DNA from: Lytechinus variegatus
Lineage: Eukaryota > Echinodermata > Echinoidea > Temnopleuroida > Toxopneustidae
Length of the DNA stretch: 64,000 nucleotides
Direction: 5' to 3'
Assembly: GCF_018143015.1 (NCBI RefSeq)
Contig: NC_054740.1
Span: 68,178,356 to 68,242,355 of the forward strand
The position numbers were made by a program, and so were the translations under genes. Numbering within the stretch: the first letter of the stretch is position 1; each line of letters starts with the position of its first letter. Positions 36,701 through 46,121 of the stretch are shown here, piece by piece. Below the pieces are notes generated by a model that was not told where the DNA came from, did not search any database, and worked only from the letters and a program-made list of their open reading frames with translations.

Positions 36701-39700
36701 TTTTGCGTTTTTCAAGAATATCAATCTTTCCAAGTAGGAAATTTGGTTTCCCCCCAAGTTTATTGATCCCAATTGAGGCAAAATCCATAAGAGTCTTCCA
36801 TCAAGACTTTTGATGTTGTTTCCTTTCAAACTTAATGTCTGGAGAGATTCCAAACCAGTGAAGAAGTGAGGGTGTACATTTTCAATTTTGCAGTCATCTA
36901 TGATGAGCTCCTGTAAAGCAAAGAGTTGACGAAATATTCCAGGTGGTAGAGTATTATCGAAGAACTTAGTTCCGTCGAAATAATTTCCGCTGAGGTCAAG
37001 ACGATGGAGATTCAACAATCCATCGAAAAGAGAGGCATTCGTCGCGTTGCTAAACAGGTGAACAACGAAAATGCTAGACTTCCTTAAGCTGAAATCAACA
37101 AGAGATTGTAGATACCGAAACGGTGATCTTGATGGTGTCCAATTTGGTGACTCTAGAATAAAATTCAGGGATAGTATTCTTAGCGTTGGGATGTTAAGTT
37201 GTAAATCATAAACGTTGGTTCCTGACAGATCAATATACTGAATACTGCTGAGACCTGAAAATGCATTCAACTCTAAGAAAGAGAGTTCTTTGTTTGAATT
37301 CATGTCTAAGGAGATCAAGCTCTCTAAACCACGAAAAGTAGATGAGAGTATTTTGGTTAAACTGTTTTCTCGTAAGTTCAGTTGTGTTAAGTTAACTAAT
37401 GTCCAGGTCTGGTTGTCAGGATTTATTTCTGTTATATCGTTGTTGCTGATATTCAATACGTCCAGTGATTCCATGCCATTAAAAATTTCTGGAGGAATTA
37501 TATCAATGGGAAGGCTGTTATAACTGAAAGTAAACTGTTTGAGTTTTGTCAAATTCGCAAAGACTAAAGGAGGGAGGTACGTAAGTTCATTCCCGTAGAA
37601 GTTCAAGACAGAGAGGGATGAATTACACAACGGGTCAAACAGACCTTCAGGAAACGCACCAGAGTACCCTCTCACGATCGTGAGCTCCTGGAGGTTTGAT
37701 TTTGAGATGCCGAGTGTGGTGTTAATTAATACCTCCTCACTCAAGGGATAGAAACCCAGCTTTAGTGAGCGAATGTTCAACGATGCAAAGTCGTCAGGAT
37801 CTACAAATTGGATTGGGTTATCTGTAAGATCTAGGAAGTCACTGTGGCAAACAAACGTGAACCATCCCTTTGCAATACGCTGTATTTGATTTCCATCCAT
37901 GTATACTTTGTCGACCTTACCACAAGAACTTATATTAATAAAGGAAAGTTTGTCTTTGATAGAAGTAAGCGGTGGAGATTTTGACTGGACTGTAGGGTGT
38001 CATTAGGGAGTGTCATTAAGTTTGCTTCCTCCAAATACAGAGTGATCAGTTGTGGAGACATCTTGAAGACATCTTTTACTGGAAGCACAAGACGAGGGTT
38101 GCAGGACAGGTTCAGGATCTTTAAGCCATGGAGGGGATGAAAAGAGGTAGATTCTATGACTCCTAGATCATTGTTAGAAATATACAAACTGGTGATCAGA
38201 GGGTATACATCGAACGAAGAGTTCAAAAGCATTTTGATTCGGTTATTTGACAAATCCAGCAAAACGATGTCCTTAGAAAGATCCTGAGGAACTTCTTTCA
38301 AGTCTCTATGTGAGCAATCTACCATCCTGAAGTCCATATCATGATTGCACCCATGGGTGGATTTGCTTGTGAGCAGTGTTGAAGATGTCGTTGCTTCAAA
38401 TCCAACATGTGCATCGACATGTCTAACGAATAAAGAGGAAAATCCTAGAAGCAGGAAGTGTAGGATATGACTGACTTCCATAATGTCAAGATACCATGCA
38501 ACTCCTGAATCTTGATAAAGTAGTACCCCTTTTCGGATCGCACGTAACCTTCCTCACAAATACAAAGTAGCAGCAGAAGATCTAAGTAAAGCTGTAATAG
38601 CAATAGCTACACATCGATTTGCGAAACAGTTATTGATGGAACCGTGCGTGACTATTCTAATACTTTCCTTTTGATAAATAAGCCCAATTAGTTTCAGTAT
38701 ACAACGTACTACAGATTTATGGTAATTTATTTTACAAATACTGTACAAATGGCAGCGGTGATGAGAAATAATGTCCCAGCCACTGCCCGGAGCTAGTGTA
38801 TGGAGAGGGAGTGGATCAATCGACTGGGAAACGGGGAGGCGTTTTCTGTAAAATATCCGTGCTTGCAAATGCGATATTCTGCAAACTAAATACGAAGGTA
38901 CGATTAGATGACTGTGTCGTCTAGTGTACAGTGACACCCTACATCGTGGTGCATGAGAAGAAATTCTCATGAATGAACGATTGTATGTGTGGGAGAGGAT
39001 TTAGCTACTGGTGAAGGAAAAGTGTTTTCTTTTTCACTATTATAATGAAACTTAGGATTTTCAACCAACAAAACGGTAACCTAGGATTTTCAACCAACAA
39101 AACGGTATGAAATCTGACCCTGAAATGTGATGATGTTCAGCGCCAATGTTTGCATTGCAAATTGATACCAATTTAAATCTAATAAGATACGCTGAAAATC
39201 CATAAACGATTAAGAATGACATGTTTCTACCATTTTCTTTTTGGACAGGCTAAAAGCTGAAGTTGATGAAGTCCTGGGGAATAAACCGAATATTGAGTAC
39301 TCAGACCTCCCCAAGCTGGAGTATATGTCTCGGGTAGGTTTACATTAATTTATCTAAAATAAGACATGTATCTAAAACTAGTCAAATATCTGGTGAATAG
39401 TCATTAGACCCTAGCATCAGCTTACATACCAAACACTGTAGCAGTCACTGCATGCGTTTTGGCCTTTCGAATTAAAATTTGGCATCTTTTCAGCCGATTA
39501 AGTGTTTTCTATTAATTTTGGATCTCTAGTCCTCTATCGGCTATGTTTTCACTTCTATTTAAAACGGTTCCTTTTCCTTTTTCCCAGATCTAGTGATATG
39601 ATATTATATTGCTACTGACAAAGATCCTGACATTTTTAGCCCATTTTAAGTATTCAAAGATAACTTCAAAACGGTTTTCTTTAAAAAAAATTCATAAATA

Positions 39701-42700
39701 TATATGTAGATATTTTTATCGGCACCCCTCTTGAAGGATGTAAAATCGGGTTAATTTATCCAATAAAACATCCTTCAGTCATGTCAGTGTTCATATCATA
39801 CCTATTTTGGGCACAGACGATTTCATTAAAAGCACACTATGAATTATAGTAACATCCAAGCTGTCAGAACATATGACTTTCATTTACCAATTTGTTTTGG
39901 GTGATTTTTAAATTATTGCTTTAATATTTTATGTGAAATTATAATGAGTTTTTGTCTGATTTTTAATAAAATTGTATGAAAAAGTGAATATATGTATATG
40001 TATATATAAATTATATGTATATATAGCCTATATAAGGCCTATATATATTTTTCATTACTTATAGGTGTTTAAAGAAACGATGCGACTTAACCCTCCTGTG
40101 AGTGGAGTAATACGTGGTCTAGCTTGTGACGTCAATTCTTCGGGTTACGTCATACCAAAAGGATCAAATATATTTGTAAGTAAGGGCGTTTTGTTTTTAT
40201 TTTTCTTCGCCCGTCGGTTACGCACCGTATGCAGTATTGTCTATGGGCGGTGAAAGGGAAGGGCGGGGCAGAAAGTTCCTCGAGTTTATGAGGAAATGTT
40301 TTCAGAAAAAAAAAAAATGATTAAATAAAAATCATTTATTTCTTTTAATTGTTCAATGACTGAGTATTATTTCATTCGCACTACTTAGAGAGGGATCTTA
40401 TTATAAGGTAGTGGGATAATTCAATTATTACCACTAAGGAAGGTGGGTGCAGGAAGCACCCATTGTTACGCGCCTGTGTGTATTAAATCAAGTGTAGGAA
40501 ATAAGGTCTTAATACTAAGGTTATTCCTTTTTTTTATGGCATTCTTACTTAATTGATTGGCCTATGGAATACGGGGCCTATATTAGTATTATTTGTACCC
40601 CAGTATCGTGATTTGTCCATTTGTATATGCACTGAGCTAGATTGAAAATATATAGACGATGACAGGATAGAAGTCAAAATTAATAAATACTGTATACTTA
40701 GATAAAATAGAAGTGTTAGTGCATGTTTTTTTTTAAATGTAGTTTAAATCATTGTTGTTGTTTTTGTTATCGTTATTTTTATTGATATTATGCAATATAT
40801 TATTGCCATCCTCCGGAAATATTTCAAATACTTCATCATCAAGCTTTACCTCATTGTTATTTTGTTTGTTTACAAACTTTAAAAGCAGCATTTATTGATT
40901 GGTTTGAAAATGTTTGATATTTTTCCTCTGTTTTTATGGATGATGTTGTTTTCAGCCTGGTGTACCCCTATTATTCTTCGCTCGGATTCATCGTATGTCA
41001 GGTTGAAAACAACATCCATTATACAGAGGAATAATATCAAACTCTGGCGAATTTGGTCTTTGACATGTTTGAAGTCGCGCGAGACTTGAAGAAGAAGAAG
41101 ATCGCGGTGCGAACTTGTCGCGATTTATTGTTAATGGTGTAGAGAGGGGGGGGGGGGGGGGGCAGACCCGGACTGGATGAGGTTAACTCGTATGTTTGAA
41201 TACCATTTTTCAAGTCCTAATAATAATTTGTATTATTTATCAATTTCATAAAAAAAAACATAATCCCCACGCACTATATTTTAATAATAGTTTCGATTTT
41301 TTTTAACCAGACCATGTCTTACATTATCCCTGTCTTTTGTGATACAGTTTCCACATACATTCAGCCGTTTTAAGTTTATAAATTTGTAATCTTTTTATTT
41401 CTATGAATTGAATTATTCAGGTAAACAGAGGTGAAATGAACGATTTTTTTCACCATTTATACAGTTCCCTCTCATTCGTTATCTCGTCAATTATTTATTT
41501 TACACTTTTTAACTGATGCAGTTTGGAACATATCTAACCTCACGGCAGGAAGAATACTTTGACGACCCACTTCTATTCAACCCGGATCGATTTATTCCCA
41601 CTGATGACCTGTAAGTATTTCGAAAGACTTAGAAGCAACTATGCAGCATTTTTATAGTGCTCCTAAGTGATCGTCTGATGCCTTATTGTCTGTCTGACTT
41701 TGGAATATTTTGACGTTGTCAAGTGTGCTTATTTGACCCAACGTACCTACAAGATTCGATGTTATTCGTAAAAATAGATATGTGATGGATAATTGTCGTT
41801 TGCTAAACTAAACGTAAGTTTAGACACTCTATATCATCTTCATCTCCATCATCATCATCATCATTACCATTATTATCACCATCAACATCATTACCATCAT
41901 CGTTATCATCATTATCATCATCATGATCATGATGATCATCATCATCACCCTCATCATCCTCATCATTATCATCATCATCATCAGCATCATTTATTACGTT
42001 ACCGGTATCAACGTCATGACTCAATGTAATTTATTTCTTCTCCCCCCCCCCCTCTTTTTTTTGCAGCCCACGGCACCTTTATGCATATTTCCCTTTCGCC
42101 ATTGGTCAACGGAATTGTATTGGACAGCAGTTAGCTCTGGTATGCTATTTCTGCACAGTATCTCTTATAAAATCTGAATGCATATACATGTATGTCTGTA
42201 TATGAAATTAAACCAGAAAACAGCGTTTCTTTGCATGCATTGTATATGTATTTTCCCGGGGTATTTTCACCAATATTAAGGATTAATATAAAATGTGGCT
42301 AAAATAATGCTAAGAAATATATAAAAATGCTGATACTGCAGCTAAAACCACTTCTGAAAAATACAATGGTCTCTGTTTAATAAGAAGTTTACTAATCAAC
42401 CACATCATATGAAAAAAAATGATACACACCTTTGTACATAACAGACTCCCTAAAATGCACGAAAACTATTGATATCATTCTTCCTCCTCTTTCTTCTCTT
42501 TTGAAACTTATACCAGCAAAAGTTTTTTTTTTCGCTGATGCTATTTTTTTTTTCTTATATTGATTGCCTTTTATATCGTCTAGATCGAATCCAAGGTGAT
42601 CTTGGCGAAACTGCTGCAGAGCTTCGATTTCAGATTGGAGCAGTCCCAACGTCACGTCCTTCTTTCGAACGTCACCAATAAACCGTTTGACAGATGTAAG

Positions 42701-42724
42701 AACTACATTAGCCTCCGAGCCTGA
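20852..42724 (+). CDS. CYP46A1-like: CYP46A-like cytochrome P450, copy 1 (13 exons, 509 residues)
   Basis: Exons: 20852-20997, 29081-29161, 29536-29617, 29931-30091, 31407-31545, 32007-32120, 32933-33167, 34085-34157, 39249-39333, 40065-40175, 41522-41610, 42067-42139, 42584-42724; 1530 nt, all junctions GT-AG and in phase. The start is the ATG before a hydrophobic anchor (about 8-32) followed by a KYGHMPCPRP hinge. Motifs: VFGERFMGNGLVS (helix C region), AGQETT (319-324, I helix), ExxR at E376-R379, FNPDRF (428-433), and the haem loop FAIGQRNCIG with Cys456. Blocks such as KRGEELPKDILT and AEVDEV closely match vertebrate CYP46A1 (cholesterol 24-hydroxylase, 500 aa), an ER mono-oxygenase. The sterol substrate is inferred. 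Intron 1 (8 kb) carries a foldback element. Intron 8 (5.1 kb) carries an antisense Toll-like receptor gene. No coding lesion is seen. Confidence 0.93.
21602..21690. repeat. Perfect-type hairpin with CTCGGCCTTCGGCCTCGG loop
   Basis: The arms AAATATAAAATTATCCC and GGGATAATTTTATATTT enclose inner complementary blocks (ATTTCACC / GGTGAAAT) and a CTCGGCCTTCGGCCTCGG centre. The stem is nearly continuous over about 89 bases. It lies in intron 1 of P450 copy 1 and is set in a wider region of complementary 'tatattgtac' blocks (21465-21730). Confidence 0.75.
22823..24324 (+). repeat. Left arm of the foldback element
   Basis: Contains direct sub-repeats starting near 22890 and 23510. The inner edge ends at ..AAACCACTCTGTCAAT. 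Near 23905-23915 it keeps a single uninterrupted copy of the site (complement of CTATATGT) into which the hAT-like element inserted in the right arm. Confidence 0.85.
24396..24840 (+). repeat. Truncated copy of the GTCTCGCC-ended repeat
   Basis: Starts TTTTGTCTCGCCGGCATAGC and continues with 'gaaatcttaacca', then 'cacatgattaaggtcaaagg' and 'tcacatgatcaaggtca' blocks, as in the longer copy at 56212-56882. It has no matching right terminus here. It lies in the centre of the foldback. Confidence 0.6.
25234..25305. mobile_element. Fragment of the AGG(A/T)CAAGTCCACC MITE
   Basis: After TTAA (25230-25233) comes AGGACAAGTCCACCCCAAC, then 'gattgaaaagagaaaaaaatcc' and 'aagcattacactgaaaatt'. This matches the first 70 bases of the TTAA MITE family at 19609-20213. 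It breaks off exactly where the right foldback arm starts. Confidence 0.65.
25725..27213. mobile_element. hAT-like non-autonomous element, 8 bp duplication CTATATGT
   Basis: Terminal inverted repeats CAGGGTGACCAGA and TCTGGTCACCCTG. Flanks are CTATATGT at 25717-25724 and again at 27214-27221. An 8 bp duplication and CAGGG ends are hallmarks of the hAT superfamily. Subterminal 'TACGGGACAA' blocks recur (25752, 27110, 27171, 27191). No transposase is encoded. About half of the length is a purine tract. Confidence 0.88.
25840..26580 (+). repeat. 740 bp purine-rich (GAA/GGA) tract
   Basis: The plus strand is almost entirely A and G, with runs of gaaagaaag and gggaggaag. The Phe/Ser/Leu-rich open frames on the opposite strand are by-products of this composition. 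It lies inside the hAT-like element. Confidence 0.85.
28575..28636 (+). repeat. GC-rich direct repeat in intron 1
   Basis: GGCGAGG[T/C]CGCACGCGACTG followed by AGA occurs twice, about 36 bases apart, inside a roughly 260 bp GC-rich, CpG-containing patch (28495-28760) that stands out against the AT-rich intron. An Arg-rich open frame covers it but has no recognised domain. Confidence 0.6.
31177..31335. mobile_element. Short MITE with GGGG.GCGTTTCAT ends
   Basis: The left end is GGGGAGCGTTTCAT and the right end ATGAAACGCCCCCC. Inside are two smaller hairpins (GACTTGTC..GACAAGTC and GTTGTCAGATCTGACAAC). It lies about 70 bp upstream of exon 5 of P450 copy 1. Confidence 0.7.
32164..32300 (+). mobile_element. 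SINE-like fragment with A-box-like head and ATT tail
   Basis: Contains TGGCTAGTGGTTAAGA, similar to a tRNA A-box region, then AGCCGGGGTAAT, shared with 63090, and an ATT-rich end. No convincing B box. It lies in intron 6 of P450 copy 1. Confidence 0.45.
33635..33915 (+). repeat. ATC/CAT microsatellite in P450 intron 7
   Basis: About 280 bp of imperfect (ATC)n/(CAC)n repeats. The His-rich, Ile-rich and Met-rich open frames over it are artefacts of the repeat. Confidence 0.95.
34995..35340 (+). mobile_element. tRNA-derived SINE split by a MITE
   Basis: The head GGTGCCGTGGCCGAGCGGTC is tRNA-Leu-like with an A box. After the insertion the SINE resumes at 'ggcgcctcacagg' with a B-box region GATTCGATCCCC and the same tail as the SINE at 43962 ('taagcaaggcattt', 'tgctc.tttatcctg', 'aaatg.taaatgctat'). 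It lies in intron 8 of P450 copy 1. Confidence 0.85.
35018..35199. mobile_element. 182 bp MITE inside the SINE head, TAA duplication
   Basis: Ends AGGCCTGGTCACACCGCCCG and the exact complement, with similarity continuing for about 45 bases. TAA is present at 35015-35017 and 35200-35202, while the intact SINE copy has one TAA at that place. Three-base T-A-rich duplications fit the PIF/Harbinger superfamily (inference). Confidence 0.85.
35807..38481 (-). CDS. Toll-like receptor, single exon, apparently one frameshift (possible pseudogene)
   Basis: ATG at 38481 starts a signal peptide (MEVSHILHFLLLGFSS..). An LRR N-cap and the first leucine-rich repeats follow (183 residues, to 37930). A second frame of 697 residues (37900-35807) continues the LRRs, then an LRR C-cap (NPIACNCDIQWLIDLL..C..C), a transmembrane helix (IGLISLISLTIVCFIVISI) and a cytoplasmic TIR domain (from FDLNIIFYDDDEVW to a YFWNKL box 3). 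Together this is about 890 residues, normal for sea urchin TLRs, which are usually intronless. The reading frame slips by one base near 37950. This may be an inactivating mutation or an assembly error. The gene is a pattern-recognition receptor signalling through TIR adaptors. It lies wholly inside intron 8 of P450 copy 1, antisense to it. A possible AATAAA lies at 35581-35576 (minus). Confidence 0.9.
40913..41041. repeat. Palindromic repeat with 55 bp arms in P450 intron 10
   Basis: TTTGATATTTTTCCTCTG...GATGTTGTTTTCA on the left is matched by the complement TGAAAACAACATC...CAGAGGAATAATATCAAA on the right, with a loop of about 20 bases. It is probably a small foldback MITE. Confidence 0.75.
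41832..41995 (+). repeat. ATC microsatellite in P450 intron 11
   Basis: Imperfect (ATC)n of about 160 bp. The His-rich and Asp-rich open frames over it are by-products. Confidence 0.93.
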
Positions 42725-43232
42725 CAAACTGCATTTATCAACGTTTATAGCACCAAGTGACGCGTTAATGTTCTGATCATATATTTTTTTTCCTTATTCT
42801 ATTTTTGTATTTCTTTTTATTTTTATTCATGTCATTTTTTTTATTTTTAGGTGTATTCAATTATTTCTTTTCATTTAATCATTTTATAATGTATTATTCA
42901 TATCATTGTATATATTTATATTTAAAATCCAGGCTTATTCTTTATACTTAAACCGCCCTCACGCGACGAACCACGAATACCCCAGTAAAGATCCAAACTA
43001 CTTCTTAAAAGCTAATCATATTCTGCAATAATATCTACAAGATTACTACGGATATAGATAAGCATATTATGATCTTTAGTACAACACAAATGGAAAACTC
43101 GTTAATAACACATAGCGATAACGGCCTTGTTGGGGTTGGCTTGAAGTGACCGAGTCACAATTGTTTGACCACTGTATTTTACCGATTATAAATATCTTCA
43201 TTTATTTTTACCGTTAACTTCATGACCTGGAA

Positions 43233-43360
43233 ACTGGGCGTTGTGGCGTGCGCCTGTAATCCAAGCTGTGGGGAAGTAACAAATTGGTGCAGAGGTTCGA
43301 GCCCTGATCACGTCTTTCGGATGGTGACGTTAAAGGTCGGTCCCAGACGTAAATAATCAT
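43233..43360 (+). mobile_element. SINE with a 7SL RNA-like head
   Basis: GGGCGTTGTGGCGTGCGCCT followed by GTAATCCAAGCT closely resembles the 5' Alu domain of SRP 7SL RNA (GGGCGCGGTGGCGCGTGCCT, then GTAGTCCCAGCT). GGTTCGAGCCC follows as a B-box-like block and 'gacgttaaaggtcggtccc' as tail. It is too short and diverged to be an SRP RNA gene. Confidence 0.55.
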
Positions 43361-43508
43361 ACCTGATTGATACACGTTTGTCAAAAACTCAAAATACACA
43401 ATATCATGACCTGGATGGAGTTGGGGAGGTTTGGGGAGGAAGACCTGTGGGTTATGATTATTAATTTAGCCTTTTCCATACACAGGCAGCCTCTCCAACT
43501 CTCATCCA

Positions 43509-43787
43509 GGGCCCCGTCTTACAAAGAGTTACGATTGATCCCCGGGATTGTTCCAATCAATCGTAACTCTGGAAATCCATCAGTGTCATCATTTTTTTTC
43601 TACAGAAAAATAGCAAAATGTCCTTTGTGAAAAAAGACACCAAATTGTCAAGAAATTAATGATTTTATGGCTATACATTCATATATATATATTTTTTTTA
43701 ACAAACATGCAATTTATTTGTTGACTTTGCTAGCTTTCCATAGTTGCGATTGATTGGATCAATCGCAACTGTTTGTAAGACGGGCCC
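43509..43787. mobile_element. MITE with GGGCCCCGTCTTACAAAGAG ends, copy 1
   Basis: The left end GGGCCCCGTCTTACAAAGAG is followed by TTACGATTGATC. The right end reads GATCAATCGCAACTGTTTGT, then AAGACGGGCCC. Interior blocks 'aattgtcaagaaat' and 'gctttccatagttg' are shared with copy 2 at 44160-44432. Confidence 0.8.
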
Positions 43788-43961
43788 TAGGTCTTATTTT
43801 TTTCTATCATGTAAAATTGTGAATGATCTTCTCTCCGATTTGTTTGCATCCTCTATGTTTTTGAAATGCCAAATAAAATAATAATAATTATCATGATTAT
43901 TAAATTTGTTTATACTATTTATTATATGATGATAATCATAATGTCGTCTTCTTATCTGGGA

Positions 43962-44120
43962 GGTGCCGTGGCCGAGTGGTCTAAGGCGTTTGGCTATACA
44001 TGGAAAGTCCGCGGTTCGATCCCCGGCCGCGACACCTATATGCCCGTGAGCAAGGCATTTAATCTACAATGCTCTTTTATCCTGCTTTCAAATAAATGGA
44101 AATGCTATATGCATTATTGG
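43962..44120 (+). mobile_element. tRNA-Leu-derived SINE, intact copy
   Basis: Head 43962-44036 folds like a tRNA (GGTGCC..GGCACC-type acceptor pairing, A box TGGCCGAGTGG, B box GGTTCGATCCC) but lacks the long variable arm of a real tRNA-Leu. A SINE body with 'gagcaaggcattt' and 'tttatcctgctttcaaataa' follows. It lies between the two related MITEs. Confidence 0.8.
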
Positions 44121-44159
44121 TAACTAGGTGTGCACTTTAAAAAAAAAATCTACATTCCT

Positions 44160-44432
44160 GAGCCCCGTCTTACAAAGAGTTGCGATTGATCCAATCATCG
44201 TCAGCTATATGGAAATCCATCTATGTCATATTTATTTCTTCAGAAAATTTGCACTTTGTACTTTGTGAGCAAAGAGAAGCACACTGAATTGTCAAGAAAT
44301 CGATGAATGTATGAATATACATCTTATCTAATTAATATTTTGAATAAACATGCGTTTTAGATGTTGACGTTGCTGGCTTTCCATAGTTGTTGTTGATCGG
44401 ATCAATCGCAACTCCTCGTAAGACGGGGCCCC
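44160..44432. mobile_element. MITE with GGGCCCCGTCTTACAAAGAG ends, copy 2
   Basis: Starts GAGCCCCGTCTTACAAAGAG and ends with ATCAATCGCAACTCCTCGTA, then AGACGGGGCCCC. It shares its internal sequence with 43509-43787 but differs at many positions, so it was inserted independently rather than locally duplicated in recent time. Confidence 0.8.
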
Positions 44433-45558
44433 GGTGAAGGCCGATATGGCCAAAAGCTTGCTTGTTAAAAGCAACATCAATGTCGAGCTACGTCTCGCTC
44501 ATTATTCTTCCATGTATAAGTAAATTATATATTGTATTTGCATTTATTGTTATATCACTGTAATTAGTATTGATTTGTTTATTTTATATGAAATTGGAAG
44601 TAACCTGTGTGACATCAATCGGAAGAAAATAAATGTTCGATTGAATTGGATCGAATGTATGATTCATGAATGAATTATGTATATTTAATCAATTAATTTC
44701 TTGGAGGGGGTCAAACGATTATTAACGGGCAACAAGTTTGCCCCCGTAACCTTGATATGACCAGAAATCATTTGAAATATGAGTAATGGATAGTCATTTT
44801 CTAATCCAAGCCCATCCAAGCCGAGCTTACAAACACGTCTACACCACAGAAACAACATGTATAATTTAAACTAAAAGCATCGTTGATTGGACCATGGACC
44901 TATTAGGTCCATGATTGGACCAATCATAAAGCTTTATCTATCAACTGGATAACAACCATATCTCTTTTTTCCTAGAATAATTCGAAAAATGGTGAAACCA
45001 AACTGGTGACGCAATCAGGTGATGAACGTTTTCGAAATGTCTTTCTATTTTTAGTCATAAATCATTGAAGAATGATTTATAATTGCTTTTTAATAAATTG
45101 TTTGGCATGCAATCATGTCAGTTATAAGGTGGTACCTCAATTGATGTTTTATTGCAGTGTATATATTTCCTCGAAAAAATAAATAATTTGAAATTATGAC
45201 GTCGGTGAAGTGCACTTTACATTGAAATGAACCTGGAATGAACCTTTTTATTTCCAAAGAACAATCAATTAGACTTGTCACGATCGTTAATTCAATAAGC
45301 ATACCTTCGTGTCTATGCATGCTCAGCCTATATAACGAGCGGTGGGAGGGGTAGGGTTAAACAAAGAACGAAAATTGATAAAATTGCTTTCATGACTGTC
45401 ATCGACTTGTCAAAGCACTCGACACCATAGACCATTTTAGAACAGAAACTTTATCACTGTGGTAAATCGGGAACACCCATTCAGTGGATTGAGAGCTATT
45501 CTAACTATAAAATTTGTCTTTCTTGATTCAATAATTCAGTAGTACGTGTTACCATTAA

Positions 45559-46121
45559 AGGGGTACTAGGGGCTTAAAATATTTATATCTTAAATACATA
45601 GAATACATTTCACACAGCAAGGTGCTGAAAATTTCATCAAAATCTGATAGTGAAGTTATTGAATTTTAAAGCACGTGGTTAAGCACGTCGTCATGAATAT
45701 TCTTGAGGTGGGCTGATGATGTCGATCCCCTATTTTCTTTACTTATGTTATTACATAAAATCCTAATCATGATAATTGTTTCATTTTTTTTCATACATGT
45801 ATAAATCGTATGTCTCCCTTATAATGAAATAAGTTGCAGCAATGAATATCGTATACAAAATCAGTTGTCAATCCAATATTCAGTTCTTGGAGGAAAGTTT
45901 TAATAAACCAAATTTCATATAATAAAATACTATGTGTGGATATGACATCATCAGTTTGACCATTGAATATTCATGAAGACATAACTAGAACTGTTGTAGC
46001 GGAATAATGCAAATCTTTAAAATTCCATAATTTTGTTATTCCTTGTCCGATTTCGATCAAATTTTCAGTGTTTTGCTCGTCTGATTTTTCTTATCTGCTC
46101 AAATCATATTGGAGTACCCCT
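45559..46121. mobile_element. TTAA-flanked MITE, AGGGGTACT ends
   Basis: TTAA at 45555-45558 and 46122-46125. Ends AGGGGTACTAGG and near-complement GGAGTACCCCT. The halves are complementary over long stretches ('gaaaatttcatcaaaatctgat' against 'cgatcaaattttcagtg'). No ORF. Confidence 0.78.

Noticed and set aside
38554-38970. 138-codon minus-strand open frame upstream of the TLR
   Set aside because: It has no recognisable domain, and a TLR of this type normally starts with its own signal peptide at 38481.
41793-42029. His-rich and Asp-rich open frames
   Set aside because: Translations of an ATC microsatellite next to P450 exon 12.
43962-44036. Possible tRNA-Leu gene
   Set aside because: It lacks the long variable arm, has a SINE body attached, and a second copy with the same tail lies at 34995. 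It is a SINE head.
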